Assembly: GCA_963705515.1 (NCBI GenBank)
Contig: CAVPJV010000007.1
Location: 186,001-250,000, forward strand
Source of the DNA: Gaiellasilicea sp963705515
GTDB lineage: Bacteria; Actinomycetota; Thermoleophilia; Gaiellales; Gaiellaceae
DNA: 64,000 nt
Reading direction: 5' to 3'
Every line of letters starts with the position of its first letter. The first letter of the stretch is position 1. The notes under the pieces were generated by a model. The model was not told where the DNA came from, searched no databases, and was given only the letters and a program-made list of their open reading frames with translations. The position numbers and the translations under genes are program-made. This document shows, piece after piece, positions 1-11,732 of this stretch.

Positions 1-7
1 TGCTGCC

Positions 8-271
8 GTGGTCACCGCCCTCGCGTTCGTAGCGGCGACGTGGGGCGTCGCGATGGCGGTCTCGCCCGTCCTCCAGATCCGGAAGATGATCCAGCACCGG
101 AGCTCGCACGGGATCTCACTCGGCTATCCGGCCGTCCTGTTCGTCGGCTTTCTGCTCTGGCTCGCCTACGGAATCGCGCTCGGGAACTGGGCGCTGATCA
201 TCCCGAACACGGTCGCCGCGATCGTGATCGTGGCGATGATGGCGGTCGCCCGGCACTACCGACGGCCGTAG
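8..271 (+). CDS. SemiSWEET-like PQ-loop sugar transporter
   Basis: An 87-residue integral membrane protein with three hydrophobic segments (about residues 3-20, 37-56 and 62-80) and a PQ-loop type signature (PVLQIRKM near residue 20 followed by SSHGISLGYP). A single three-helix bundle of this size is typical of bacterial SemiSWEETs, which dimerise to make a sugar-conducting pore in the cytoplasmic membrane. The start used is a GTG at the very edge of the window, so an earlier in-frame start outside the window is possible. Its 3' end overlaps the convergent helicase gene by 16 bp. The substrate cannot be read from sequence. Confidence 0.75.
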   Translation: MVTALAFVAATWGVAMAVSPVLQIRKMIQHRSSHGISLGYPAVLFVGFLLWLAYGIALGNWALIIPNTVAAIVIVAMMAVARHYRRP

Positions 272-1887
272 CAGCGCTCACAGAGCGCGAACCACGGCGC
301 GCAGCTCTGGCCACACTTCTTGCACCGCCCCACCGAGGGTGCGCTCACCTCGGCCGCGAGCTTCTCGCTGACGCGGCGCGACGCCGTCTCCTCCAGCTCG
401 GCCGCCTTCTCGAGCGTGACCCCGCCGACGTCCGGGTACTGCAGGGCGAACCAGCGGAGGATGCTGGCCGTCCGCGCAGCCTGCTCGGCGTCCTCCAGTG
501 AGGCGTCACGGAGGCGGTTCACGTCGAGCAGCCATTGCAGCAGCGGCCTCGCCGCGCGATCGCCGGCGACGGCCAGTGCGAGCGTGCCCAGCAGCTCGAC
601 GTTGTCCTCGTCCACCGGTGCGTTGACGAGCTTCCAGACCTGCTCGAGCGAGAGCCGGCGACCGCGCTCCCGGAGCCGCCGCTGCACGGCGTCGAGCCGG
701 ACGAGCAGCGGCCCGATCGACTCGACCGAGAGCCAGCCGTCGGTCGCCCACTGGCGGAGCGCGGCCGTGTGCCACGCACGTAGGGCTGCCGGCAGCTGCG
801 CCGGGCTCTCGATCGGCAGGTCCTCGAGCCGCGGCCTGAGCCGCGCGGTGTCGACGACCCGGTAGCCGAGGTGGCCGCCGGGGAGCGGCACGGTGGGGTG
901 CAGCGCCGCCTCGATCAGCTCCGGGTCGGCGTTCGCCCAGACGATTCCGGTGAGGACGCCGACGTGGCCGCGCTCGACGAGGCCGAACCGGCCCGCGCGG
1001 CCGGCGATCTGCGCGATCTCCCAGGCGTGCAGGTCACGCCGCTCCTCCCCGTCGAACTTCTGCGACTCGGCGAAGAGGAGCGTTTCGCAGGGGAGGTTGA
1101 CGCCGTGGCCGAGCACGTCGGTGGCGCAGCAGACGGTCGCCTGGCCGTTCATGAAGCGCTCGATCTCGAGCCGCCGCGACGCGAGCGGCATGGCGCCGTA
1201 GAGCACCGCGACCTTCCCCGGCTGACGCCGGTTCAGCTCACCGGCGAGCGCGAGCACCGCGCGGCGGCTGAACGCGACCACGACCGTGCCGGGCTGCAGG
1301 CTCTGGAACGAGACCGCTCCCGTCCAGTCGAGCGGCGCCTTGCGCTCGAAGAAGCGGATCTCGGCCTGCGGAAAAGCGTTCTGCACGAGCGGGAGCGCCT
1401 CGACCGCGCCGAGCAGGAGGATGTGCCGGTACTCGCCGGCGAGCAACAGCCGCGTCCAGGCCGAGCCGCGCTCGGGATCGTCGGCCCACTGCACCTCGTC
1501 GAGCACGAGCACCTCGCCCGAGAGCGGCGCCATCTCCGCCGTGCAGCAGATGATCGGCGCGCGCTCGTTGACCCGCTCCTCGCCCGTGACGAGGCCGACG
1601 TGATCGGCGCCGAGCTGTGCGGCGAGGCGCCGGTGCGCCTCCTGGGCGAGCATCCGGAGCGGCGCCGCGAAGACGCCGCGGCCGGTCTCGGCGAGGAACT
1701 CGAGCGCGGCATGCGTCTTGCCGGAGTTGGTCGGGCCGACGTGGGCGACGACCGTCTCCGGCTCCGTGCGCCTCGACGGCAGGACGATCTCGGGCTCCGG
1801 GACGCGCAGGTGCGCGTCGCGCTTGGCCCGGCGCTGGCCACGGCTCGGCCGCTTCTGGCGACCGCGGTGCTCGCGGCGAGAGGCCAT
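256..1887 (-). CDS. SUV3-like DExH RNA helicase
   Basis: A 543-residue superfamily 2 helicase. After a basic N-terminal tail (about 45 residues) it has Walker A in HVGPTNSGKTHAAL, motif II as LDEVQ (SUV3 proteins have DEIQ or similar), and motif VI as QIAGRAGRFG, the combination that marks the SUV3/mitochondrial RNA helicase family. The C-terminus ends in a zinc-ribbon-like CKKCGQSC ... CERCYG with two CxxC pairs. SUV3 proteins unwind RNA during decay; a role in RNA turnover is inferred. It starts with ATG six bases after the ftsX stop, so it probably belongs to the prfB-ftsE-ftsX transcription unit. The basic tail and zinc ribbon are extra to the minimal family core. Confidence 0.85.
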   Translation of the reverse strand: MASRREHRGRQKRPSRGQRRAKRDAHLRVPEPEIVLPSRRTEPETVVAHVGPTNSGKTHAALEFLAETGRGVFAAPLRMLAQEAHRRLAAQLGADHVGLVTGEERVNERAPIICCTAEMAPLSGEVLVLDEVQWADDPERGSAWTRLLLAGEYRHILLLGAVEALPLVQNAFPQAEIRFFERKAPLDWTGAVSFQSLQPGTVVVAFSRRAVLALAGELNRRQPGKVAVLYGAMPLASRRLEIERFMNGQATVCCATDVLGHGVNLPCETLLFAESQKFDGEERRDLHAWEIAQIAGRAGRFGLVERGHVGVLTGIVWANADPELIEAALHPTVPLPGGHLGYRVVDTARLRPRLEDLPIESPAQLPAALRAWHTAALRQWATDGWLSVESIGPLLVRLDAVQRRLRERGRRLSLEQVWKLVNAPVDEDNVELLGTLALAVAGDRAARPLLQWLLDVNRLRDASLEDAEQAARTASILRWFALQYPDVGGVTLEKAAELEETASRRVSEKLAAEVSAPSVGRCKKCGQSCAPWFALCERCYGRR

Positions 1888-1892
1888 GCCTG

Positions 1893-2783
1893 CTAGACCT
1901 GGAGGAAGCGGCGGAGCGTGATTCCGGAGCCGACGGCGCCGACCGTGAGGCCGACGAGGATGACGATCAGGGCGATCGTCGGGAACGACCAGGCCTGGAC
2001 GCCGGCGCCGGCGTCGAACTGGTTGGTGATCCGCTCGAGCACGACGGCCTTGCCGATCATCAGCAGCAGGACGGCGGCGACCGAGCCGAGCACGCCGCAG
2101 ATCAACCCCTCGAGCATGAACGGTCCGCGCACGAACCAGTTCGTCGCCCCGACGAGCTTCATCACCTCGATCTCACGCTTCCGCGAGAAGATCGAGAGCC
2201 GGATCGTGTTCGCGATCAGGAGCGCCGAGGAGATCAGGAGCACGATCGTCGCGAGCAGGAACGCAGTCGAGAGCACCTTCGCGACGGTCAGAACCCGGTC
2301 GGAGACGACCCCGCCGTCGTTGATCTTCTCGATCCCGGGGGGCAGCGTCGGCGCGCGCAGGTTGCGGCCGATCTCCTTCGCGTGCTCGCCGTCGACCGGC
2401 GTCACCTCGAACGCGTCGGGCAGCGGGTTCCCGGGCAGGTTCTCGACGATCTCGGGCTGCAGCTTCCGCATCCGCTCGAGCGCCGCCGCCTTCGGGACCC
2501 AGCGCACGTCCTTGACGAGCGGATCCGAGTCCAGCTTCATCCGGACGGCGTTGATCTGCTTGTCGGTCGCCTCGCTCTTGCACGTCGAGTTGGTGCAGAA
2601 GTAGACCTTGACGAGCAGCTTCTCCTTCTGGTGGTCGCCGAAGGCCTGCGCCCAGGAGCCGAGGGCGATGAAGAGCCCGAGCAGGAACATGCCGATCAGC
2701 ACGGTCATCGTCGCCGCGATCGTGGTCGAGAGGTTGGCGCCCAGTGACCGGACCGATTCCGAAAAGAGGAGCTTCAGCCTCAT
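1893..2783 (-). CDS. ftsX: Cell division protein FtsX
   Basis: A 296-residue FtsX: N-terminal cytoplasmic stretch, first membrane helix at about 21-43, a large extracytoplasmic domain (about 45-165) with two cysteines (CTNSTCKS), then three further helices and the FtsX/MacB-type permease signature KREIEVMKLVGAT, which couples to the ATPase. With FtsE it forms an ABC-type complex that activates peptidoglycan hydrolases at the septum in actinobacteria and firmicutes; this is known for the family. The ATG overlaps the ftsE stop as ATGA, so the two are translationally coupled. Confidence 0.97.
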   Translation of the reverse strand: MRLKLLFSESVRSLGANLSTTIAATMTVLIGMFLLGLFIALGSWAQAFGDHQKEKLLVKVYFCTNSTCKSEATDKQINAVRMKLDSDPLVKDVRWVPKAAALERMRKLQPEIVENLPGNPLPDAFEVTPVDGEHAKEIGRNLRAPTLPPGIEKINDGGVVSDRVLTVAKVLSTAFLLATIVLLISSALLIANTIRLSIFSRKREIEVMKLVGATNWFVRGPFMLEGLICGVLGSVAAVLLLMIGKAVVLERITNQFDAGAGVQAWSFPTIALIVILVGLTVGAVGSGITLRRFLQV

Positions 2784-3565
2784 TCGCTCTCGTAGCCTCC
2801 GCGGCGCTCGTCGCGCGCGAGCCGGCCGTCCTCGAGCGCGATCACGCGCCGGCGCATCTTGTCGACCATCTCGCGGTCGTGCGTGACCATCAGGATCGTC
2901 GTACCCGCGCGGTTGATTCTGTACAGCAGCTGCATGATCCCGACGGACGTGTCGGGGTCGAGGTTCCCCGTCGGCTCGTCGCAGATCAGGAGCGGCGGAT
3001 GGTTGACGACGGCGCGCGCGATCGAGACGCGCTGCTGCTCACCACCGGAGAGCTCATCCGGCAGGGAGCTCATCTTGTCGGAGAGCCCGACGAGCGAGAG
3101 CACCTCGGGCACCTTGCGGCGGATGTTCGTGCTGCTCTCGCCCTGCACTTTGAGCGCGTAGGCGACGTTCTCGGCCGCCGAGCGGTCGCGCAGGAGCTTG
3201 AAGTCCTGGAAGACGCAGCCGACGTTGCGGCGCAGCAGCGGCACCTTCGAATGCTTGAGCCGCGTCAGGTCGCGGCCGCCGACGAGGATCCGGCCCGAGC
3301 TCGGCTCGAGCTCCTTCAGGAGCAGCCGGATCATGGTCGACTTGCCGGAGCCGGAGGCGCCGACGACGAAGACGAACTCGCCCTTCTCGATCACGAACGA
3401 GACGTCGTTGAGCGCGACGACGTTCGGGTCGTAGACCTTGGTCACGCCCTCGAACACGATCATCGTCCCCGCGATCGCGGAATCGACGGGCACGCCGTTT
3501 CCCGGCACCGCCACGGGTTCCTGCACGGTTTCGCTCACGTCTGTCTGCATGTCGAGGTCAGTCAC
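2780..3565 (-). CDS. ftsE: Cell division ATP-binding protein FtsE
   Basis: ABC ATPase partner of FtsX. Walker A GASGSGKST, signature LSGGEQQRVSIAR, Walker B LLICDEPTGNLD and the H-loop THD are all present. From the longest start (GTG at 3565) the protein has 261 residues, about 30 more than usual. The canonical FtsE start corresponds to residue 35 (MIVFEGVTKVY, ATG at 3463). Neither start has a strong Shine-Dalgarno: GCGGGG precedes 3463 closely, and nothing is visible before 3565. The extra 34 residues are acidic and low in complexity, so they are either a lineage-specific tail or untranslated. Downstream coupling to ftsX is by ATGA. Confidence 0.96.
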   Translation of the reverse strand: MTDLDMQTDVSETVQEPVAVPGNGVPVDSAIAGTMIVFEGVTKVYDPNVVALNDVSFVIEKGEFVFVVGASGSGKSTMIRLLLKELEPSSGRILVGGRDLTRLKHSKVPLLRRNVGCVFQDFKLLRDRSAAENVAYALKVQGESSTNIRRKVPEVLSLVGLSDKMSSLPDELSGGEQQRVSIARAVVNHPPLLICDEPTGNLDPDTSVGIMQLLYRINRAGTTILMVTHDREMVDKMRRRVIALEDGRLARDERRGGYESE

Positions 3566-3641
3566 CGGAATGAAGGGGAGGTCGGCCGCACGTGCGCCGC
3601 TCCGGCATCTGTGGGGCGATCCAGTCTAGCCGACAGGTCGG

Positions 3642-4746
3642 TTACACGGCCTTCCCGGACGCCTTCGCGAGCAGGTACTCCCGCACGAAGCCGTCGAGGT
3701 TGCCGTCGAGCACGCCCTGGGCGTTGCCGACCTCGTAATTCGTCCGCAGATCCTTCACGAGCTGGTAGGGGTGGAGCACATAGCTCCGGATTTGACTTCC
3801 GAAGCCGGTGTCCTGCGCGGCGCCGCGCTCGCGGGCGAGCTCGGCCTCGCGCTCCTCCTCCTGGAGCTCGACGAGGCGGGACTTCAGGATCCGCAGCGCC
3901 GTCTGCTTGTTCGACATCTGCGAGCGCTCGTTCTGGCACTGGACGACGATCCCGCTCGGCAGGTGCGTGATCCGGACGGCGGAGTCGGTCTTGTTCACGT
4001 GCTGGCCGCCGGCCCCCGAGGCGCGGTAGGTGTCGATTCGGAGGTCGCTCTCGTCGATCTCGACCGCGCTCTCGTCGGGCAGGAGCGGCGCGACGACGAC
4101 CTGCGCAAAGGCCGTGTGTCGGCGGTGGGCGCTGTCGAAGGGACTCAGGCGCACGAGCCTGTGGACGCCGCGCTCGGCCTTGAAGAGCCCATAGGCGTTC
4201 TCGCCCTTCGCGGTCAGCGTCGCCGACTTCAGGCCTGCTTCCTCCCCGGGACTCGCCTCGACGAGCTCCGCCTGGAAACCGCGGTCGGCGGCCCAACGCA
4301 GGTACATGCGCAGCAGCATCTCGGCCCAGTCCTGCGCGTCGGTACCGCCCGCGCCGGCGTGAATCGAGACGACAGCGTCGCCGGCGTCGTACTCGCCGTT
4401 GAACAACGCGTCCTCCTGGAGCCGCTCGAGCTCGCGGCGGAGCGGCTGCAGCTGGGTCTCGATGTCGGCCGAGAGCTCGGGCTCGAGCTGGAGCAGCTCG
4501 GCGGCGTCGTCGTGCTCGCCCTGCAGACGCTCGTAGCGCTCCAGCCGCTTCGAAAGGCGGGCATGCTCGGTCGAGACTGCGGTCGCGTGGGCCTGGTCGT
4601 CCCAGAACCCGGGCGCGCCCATCTCCTGCTCGAGCTCGGCGACGCGGGAGGCTACCGCGTCGGGGTCAAAGGTAATCACGAACCCAGGCGAGCTGGGCTC
4701 TGATCTCCTCGAGCTGCTGGTCGAGCGGGATTGCGGTCTCGGTCAC
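3642..4746 (-). CDS. prfB: Peptide chain release factor 2 with programmed +1 frameshift
   Basis: Class I release factor for UGA/UAA stops. The main frame (from 4667 down) carries the specificity loop SPFD and the catalytic GGQ in SGAGGQHVNK, plus the usual RF2 ending. The N-terminus is in another frame: GTG at 4746 opens 26 codons ending ...RDYL and then TGA, and the site CTT TGA C is exactly the RF2 autoregulatory site. Slipping one base at CTT continues with DPDAVASRVAEL, giving about 367 residues, the normal RF2 length. A stand-alone reading from GTG 4679 would miss the N-terminal helix. No strong Shine-Dalgarno precedes either the start or the slip site. Placed upstream of ftsE, as in many actinobacteria. 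Confidence 0.95.
4665..4671 (-). promoter_or_regulatory. RF2 programmed +1 frameshift site (CTT TGA C)
   Basis: On the minus strand the zero-frame codon CTT (4671-4669) is followed by TGA (4668-4666) and C. In the RF2 family, scarce RF2 leaves this UGA unread long enough for the ribosome to slip forward one base, so the protein controls its own level. The stimulatory Shine-Dalgarno-like element seen three bases upstream in E. coli is not obvious; the nearest purine run is TGGG, 12 to 15 bases before CTT. Confidence 0.93.
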
Positions 4747-4806
4747 GCACGGATCGTAGCGCCGCGAGGGAGGGCGGCCGTCGGGCCGCCCTCCCCGGAT
4801 CGCGGA

Positions 4807-6738
4807 CTAGCTCAGCGAGACGTCGTCGATGCGGAAACTCGTCGGCAGCGTCACGTCGGTCGTGCCGCGGAACTGGAGCCGGACGGTCTGCCCCTTCCAG
4901 GTGGCGAGGCTGAACGACCGCTGCGTGTACGAGTTCGATGCCGACACGGCGTTGCGGTTGCTGAAGCTGCCGAGCGTGCCGAGCAGCGCTCCGGACGTGC
5001 TCCTCACCTCGACGTACATGAAGTCGTAGGCGGTCGAGAGAGACTCACTCGTCGTGATGTTGAGCCAGAAGATGAGGTTCGCCGGGTGGCCGGCGGGGAT
5101 CGTCACCGTCTGGTACTCCGAGCCGCTCGCGTTGTTGCCGGCGCCGAGGATGCTGTAGCCGGTGCCGGAGTGGTGATTGCCGCCCGTCGACCAGAACGCG
5201 CTTCCCGAGAGCGTCCACGGCGAGACGGACCCCTCGAAGCCGCCGTTGACGACCAGCTCGCCGCCGCTCGAGCCATTGGCGACGGTGACGCCGACGGTAG
5301 CGCTCGAGCCGATATTGCCGGCGGCGTCGTACGCCCGTGTCTGCAGCGAATGGGAGCCGTTCGAGGACGTCGTCGTGTTCCAGGCGATCGTGTAGGGCGA
5401 CGTCGTGTCGGTGCCGACGAGCGAGCCGTCGACGAAGAGCTCGACGCGGCTGACCCCGACGTTGTCGCTCGCGTTCGCCGCGACGGTGACGGTGGCGCTG
5501 ACGGTCGCCCCGGTTGTGGGCGACGTGATCGACGTGGTCGGCGGCGTCGAGTCGCCCGGCGGCGGTGCGGCGCCGAAGAGTGAGTCGAGCAGCCGGTTCG
5601 GCGAGCCCGTGCCCGGGTTCGTGACCTTGTTCGGCGTCGTGTTCGCGAGCAGGGCCTGCGTGGCCGTGGCCGGCGACGCGGACGGGTTCGTCTGCAGGTA
5701 GAGCGCGAGCGCTCCCGCCACGTGCGGCGTCGCCATGGACGTGCCGCTGATCGTGTTCGTCGCGGTGCTCGACGTGTACCAGGCCGAGGTGATGCTCGAG
5801 CCCGGCGCGAAGAGGTCGACGCAGGTGCCGAAGTTCGAGAACGAGGAACGGGCGTCGCTGCTCGTGGTCGAGCCGACCGTGTTCGCCGCGGCGACGCGCG
5901 CGGGCGAGCCGTTGCAGGCGTTGGCGTTGTCGTTGCCGGCGGCGATTGCGTAGCTGACGCCGGCCGCGATCGAGTTCGAGATCGCCTGGTCGAGCGCCGT
6001 CGAGACGCCTCCGCCGAGGCTCATGTTCGCGACCGCAGGCTTGACGTGGTTCTGCGTCACCCAGTCGACGCCGGCGATCACGCCGGTGGTCGAGCCGGAG
6101 CCGGTGCAGCCGAGGACGCGGACGGCGTGGAGCGTCGCCAGCTTGGCGACGCCGTACGTCGTGCCGCCGATGGTGCCGGCGACATGGGTCCCGTGGCCGT
6201 TGCAGTCGGTCGTGCCCCTACCGTCGTTGATCGCGGTGAAGCCGCTGCTGACCCGACCCGTGAACTCCTGGTGTGAGGCGAGCAGCCCGGTGTCGATCAC
6301 GTAGGCGTGCACGCCCTGACCGGTCTGGTTGTAGGTGTAGGAATTGCTCAGCGGCAGGTCGCGCTGGTCGATCCGGTCGAGCCCCCAGGTGGCGGGACTC
6401 TGGGTCTCGACCGCCTGGATCGTCTGGTCGGGCTCGACGTAGGCGACTCGCGGGTCCTCCGCGAGCCTGGCGGCCTGCTTCTCGGTCAGCTCGACCGCGA
6501 AGCCCTTGAGCGCGTACTGGAAGACCTGCTCGAGGCCGCCGCCGTGCGCGCGCGCGATCTCTCCGGCGAGCAGCGAGACGAGAGGCCGTTGCGAGCCGGC
6601 TTCCGCGGCGGAGCGGGCGGCATCGGGGTTCAGGACGACGATGTAGCTGCTGCGGACGGGGTTCTCGGCGGTCGCGGCGCCGCTCGTGGCGGCGGCAACG
6701 GCGAGGACCACGCAGATCGCGGCGACGATGCGTGACAT
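4807..6738 (-). CDS. Secreted subtilisin-family serine protease (S8, proteinase K-like) with Ig-like and C-terminal beta domains
   Basis: A 643-residue exported protease. Signal peptide about 1-24 (ending ATAEN), an inhibitor-I9-like propeptide (about 30-108), then a peptidase S8 domain with the catalytic triad D149 (VIDTG), H182 (GHGTHVAGT) and S334 (SGTSMATPH); N269 in AAGND is the oxyanion residue. A Pro/Thr linker (about 392-400) leads to a bacterial Ig-like module (about 400-487), and the rest (about 490-643) is a jelly-roll-like C-terminal domain of the kind found on secreted enzymes. A good ribosome binding site (GGAGGG) precedes the ATG. It sits between secA and prfB, an unusual position, so it is probably a local insertion with its own promoter. 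Substrate unknown. Confidence 0.93.
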   Translation of the reverse strand: MSRIVAAICVVLAVAAATSGAATAENPVRSSYIVVLNPDAARSAAEAGSQRPLVSLLAGEIARAHGGGLEQVFQYALKGFAVELTEKQAARLAEDPRVAYVEPDQTIQAVETQSPATWGLDRIDQRDLPLSNSYTYNQTGQGVHAYVIDTGLLASHQEFTGRVSSGFTAINDGRGTTDCNGHGTHVAGTIGGTTYGVAKLATLHAVRVLGCTGSGSTTGVIAGVDWVTQNHVKPAVANMSLGGGVSTALDQAISNSIAAGVSYAIAAGNDNANACNGSPARVAAANTVGSTTSSDARSSFSNFGTCVDLFAPGSSITSAWYTSSTATNTISGTSMATPHVAGALALYLQTNPSASPATATQALLANTTPNKVTNPGTGSPNRLLDSLFGAAPPPGDSTPPTTSITSPTTGATVSATVTVAANASDNVGVSRVELFVDGSLVGTDTTSPYTIAWNTTTSSNGSHSLQTRAYDAAGNIGSSATVGVTVANGSSGGELVVNGGFEGSVSPWTLSGSAFWSTGGNHHSGTGYSILGAGNNASGSEYQTVTIPAGHPANLIFWLNITTSESLSTAYDFMYVEVRSTSGALLGTLGSFSNRNAVSASNSYTQRSFSLATWKGQTVRLQFRGTTDVTLPTSFRIDDVSLS

Positions 6739-6832
6739 CTACTTCCCTCCTGGCAGATGACTGGCGGCGGACGCACGCCTGGCCGGCGCGCGTGACAGAA
6801 GTATGCAACTCCGCGCGGACGGGTGCCATACC

Positions 6833-6863
6833 CCTTCTAGGTCACGTGCGGCCTAGCCGAAGG
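6833..6863. terminator. Hairpin between secA and the protease gene
   Basis: CCTTCTAGG pairs with CCTAG-cc-GAAGG across a 10-base loop. It lies just past the secA stop in the direction of secA transcription but lacks a U-run, so termination is only suggested. Confidence 0.35.
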
Positions 6864-6868
6864 TGAGA

Positions 6869-9553
<2,685 letters not shown>

Positions 9554-9625
9554 AGGGTAGCCGTTCGGCTATTTCTTCACCCCGACTTCACGGCGGACTA
9601 ACAGCCCCGCGGTAGCGTCCGCCCC

Positions 9626-10555
9626 ATGCGTCGAGTTCTCGCCCTTGCTCTCGTTCTCGCGGTCGTGCCGGCCGCAGCCGCCGCAACGGCGCGCGAACGG
9701 CAGATCGTAGGACCGATCTCGAGCGTCGCCGCCGCCGGTACCGATGTCTCCTACGCGGACGAGTACGAGCACGGCTGCCACGAGGTCCGGCTCTGGAACG
9801 TCGCCACCAGGGGCGACCGGCGGCTCGCGAGCCACTGCTTCGTCAGCACGAGCACGGGCAGCGGCGTCGCAGGCGTGATCGCGACGCAGGGCCGCGCGCT
9901 CTGGCTGACCTACACCGGCGGGAACATCCGCGAGTGGTCGCTCTGGACGAAGGGCGGTCTCGCAAAGGCGAAGCGCCTCGCTTTCCTTCCGGCCGACGTG
10001 GACGGGCCACCGCCGGTCATCCTCGGCAGCGTCTGGGAAGGGTCGCTTCCCTACGCGATCGGTCGAACGATCATCGTCCTCGCGCCGAACGGGTCGCGGC
10101 GCTTCTCGTTCACGGCAGCGGACCGGGTCGTCTACCTGAGTGCGCACTCGCGCGGCTACGCCGCGGTGCTCGCGAACGGCAGCGTCCTGACGTTCTCGAC
10201 CGCCGGCCGGTTGATCCGGCAGCGCACGTTCGCACCCGGGGCCGTGCAGGCCGCCGTGCTCGCCGCCCCCGGCCTGATCGTCGAGACGGCCGCCGGATTG
10301 GAGATTCACGGCGCCGCGCCGACCCGGACGTTTTCGCTGCCGCCGAACGCCCGCTTCCTCGGCTACTCCGAGGGGCTCGTCGCGTACGGGCTCGGCCGTG
10401 AGCTGCGGCTGCGCCGGCTCACCGACGGCCACGACAGTCTCTTCCGCAAGCTCGAGCCACAGTTCCACGCACAGCTCGGGCGACGCGGGCTCGCCTACGC
10501 GTCCGGACGGAAGCTCGGCTTCAGCGTCTGGGCGATCGTCAGCGCCGCGGCCTAA
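9626..10555 (+). CDS. Secreted protein of unknown function (beta-propeller-like)
   Basis: A 309-residue protein with an N-terminal signal peptide (basic RR, hydrophobic stretch, cleavage near AAAATA at about residue 22). The mature part is a run of short beta-strand repeats such as ...VRLWNVATRGDRRLASH and ...LWLTYTGGNIREWSLW, which resembles a propeller fold; I do not recognise a named family. Two cysteines (in HGCHEV and SHCFV) may form a disulfide. It is divergent from secA and its stop overlaps the end of the convergent gene at 10552 by four bases. No function is proposed. Confidence 0.75.
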   Translation: MRRVLALALVLAVVPAAAAATARERQIVGPISSVAAAGTDVSYADEYEHGCHEVRLWNVATRGDRRLASHCFVSTSTGSGVAGVIATQGRALWLTYTGGNIREWSLWTKGGLAKAKRLAFLPADVDGPPPVILGSVWEGSLPYAIGRTIIVLAPNGSRRFSFTAADRVVYLSAHSRGYAAVLANGSVLTFSTAGRLIRQRTFAPGAVQAAVLAAPGLIVETAAGLEIHGAAPTRTFSLPPNARFLGYSEGLVAYGLGRELRLRRLTDGHDSLFRKLEPQFHAQLGRRGLAYASGRKLGFSVWAIVSAAA

Positions 10556-11115
10556 ACGGGCGAGACCTGGACCTCGAAGAGGTCGCCGTCGAGCCGGCGG
10601 CCGACGATGAACCGGCCGTCCTCGACCAGCTCGAGCTCGTCTCCCTCGACGCCCGGGAACGAGCGCACCTGGATCCGCCTGGCGCCCACCGCCCAGACCG
10701 CGGCGTCGCGGCGGACGCCCTCGGCGTAGTAGGGCGGGTTGATCGCAGCCTCGATCGCGTCGGCAAGCGGATTGAGCGCGCCGTCGGGGAGGTCCTCCTC
10801 GACCACGAGCGTGCCGTCGGGTAGTGACGCGAAGTGCACCTCGCCGCCCGGGAGCTCGGCCGCGACGGTCGCGATCGTGTCCCACTCCCGGGCGCGCGGG
10901 ACTCCGTGCAGCGCCACCTCACCGAGCGGCGACGGCCGGCCGAATTCATCCGGCGGAGCCGACAGGAAGCCGTCGGCGAGCCCGTGCATCAACCCGGCGA
11001 GCCGCGACGGCGTCCGGCGAACCGGCTCGGCTGCTCCGTCGTCGGCGCCGATGTCCAGGTCTGCTTCCTCTGCGAGCTGCTCGTGCAGAGGCTTGTCGCG
11101 TCGGAAGAGCCCCAC
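10552..11115 (-). CDS. Conserved hypothetical protein downstream of hpf
   Basis: A 187-residue cytoplasmic protein without membrane segments, starting MGLFRRDKPLHEQLAEEADL. The first 60 residues are charged; the rest looks like a compact alpha/beta domain. It starts three bases after the hpf stop, so it is co-transcribed with the ribosome hibernation factor. I do not recognise the family. The 3' end overlaps the convergent gene by four bases. Confidence 0.75.
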   Translation of the reverse strand: MGLFRRDKPLHEQLAEEADLDIGADDGAAEPVRRTPSRLAGLMHGLADGFLSAPPDEFGRPSPLGEVALHGVPRAREWDTIATVAAELPGGEVHFASLPDGTLVVEEDLPDGALNPLADAIEAAINPPYYAEGVRRDAAVWAVGARRIQVRSFPGVEGDELELVEDGRFIVGRRLDGDLFEVQVSPV

Positions 11116-11118
11116 GCG

Positions 11119-11664
11119 CTACTGCTGCGGCTCGATCAACCCGTACGCGCCGTCGCGCCGGCGGTAGACGACGTTCTGCCGGCCCGTGTCGTGGTTGATG
11201 AAGACGAAGAAGTCGTGGCCGATCAGCTCCAGCTCAACCGTCGCCTCCTCGGGCGTCAGCGGCTGCAGGTCGAACTGCTTCGACTTGACGATCATCCGCT
11301 CGAGCTGCGGGCCGGAGAAGGTCGGCTCCCCGGGGCCGCTGCCGTTGGCGCGCCGGCCCGTCTCACGGCGGCTCCGCTTCTCGCGGTAGCGCTTCACCTG
11401 CCGCTCCAACTTGTCGGCGAGTTGGTCGATCGAGGCCTCGAAGCCGGCCGAACGCTCCCGGACGCGCAACGTCGAGCCCTTCGTCCACACGGTCGCCTCC
11501 GCGATGTGGTCGTCGGCGATCGACGGATTCGTCTCGAGCGTCAGCTCGACCTCGATCTGCGTCGGCCCCGGGAGCTGCTTCTCGATCCGGTCGAGCTTGT
11601 CCTCGGCGTACCTCCGGATCGAATCGTTGACCTCGACGTTTCGGCCTTTGACCTCGAGTCGCAT
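11119..11664 (-). CDS. hpf: Long-form ribosome hibernation promoting factor
   Basis: A 181-residue HPF/RaiA protein. The N-terminal S30AE domain (about 1-95, MRLEVKGRNVEVNDSIRRYAEDKL) binds the 30S decoding region; the C-terminal domain (about 125-181, including KQFDLQPLTPEEA and GHDFFVFINHDTGR) is the dimerisation module that joins two 70S ribosomes into 100S particles. The presence of this second domain makes it the long form usual in Gram-positive bacteria. It lies between comF and secA, matching common actinobacterial gene order. The ATG has GGAGGAGA upstream as ribosome binding site. Confidence 0.96.
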   Translation of the reverse strand: MRLEVKGRNVEVNDSIRRYAEDKLDRIEKQLPGPTQIEVELTLETNPSIADDHIAEATVWTKGSTLRVRERSAGFEASIDQLADKLERQVKRYREKRSRRETGRRANGSGPGEPTFSGPQLERMIVKSKQFDLQPLTPEEATVELELIGHDFFVFINHDTGRQNVVYRRRDGAYGLIEPQQ

Positions 11665-11732
11665 CGCGTCTCCTCCATCCGGTGGTTGCCTTCAGGGTAA
11701 CCCACCGAGGTCTTGACAGGCCGATGCTCGTC

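Noticed and set aside
4677..4679. GTG 4679 as the prfB start
   Set aside because: It would drop the conserved N-terminal helix and ignore the intact CTT TGA C site.
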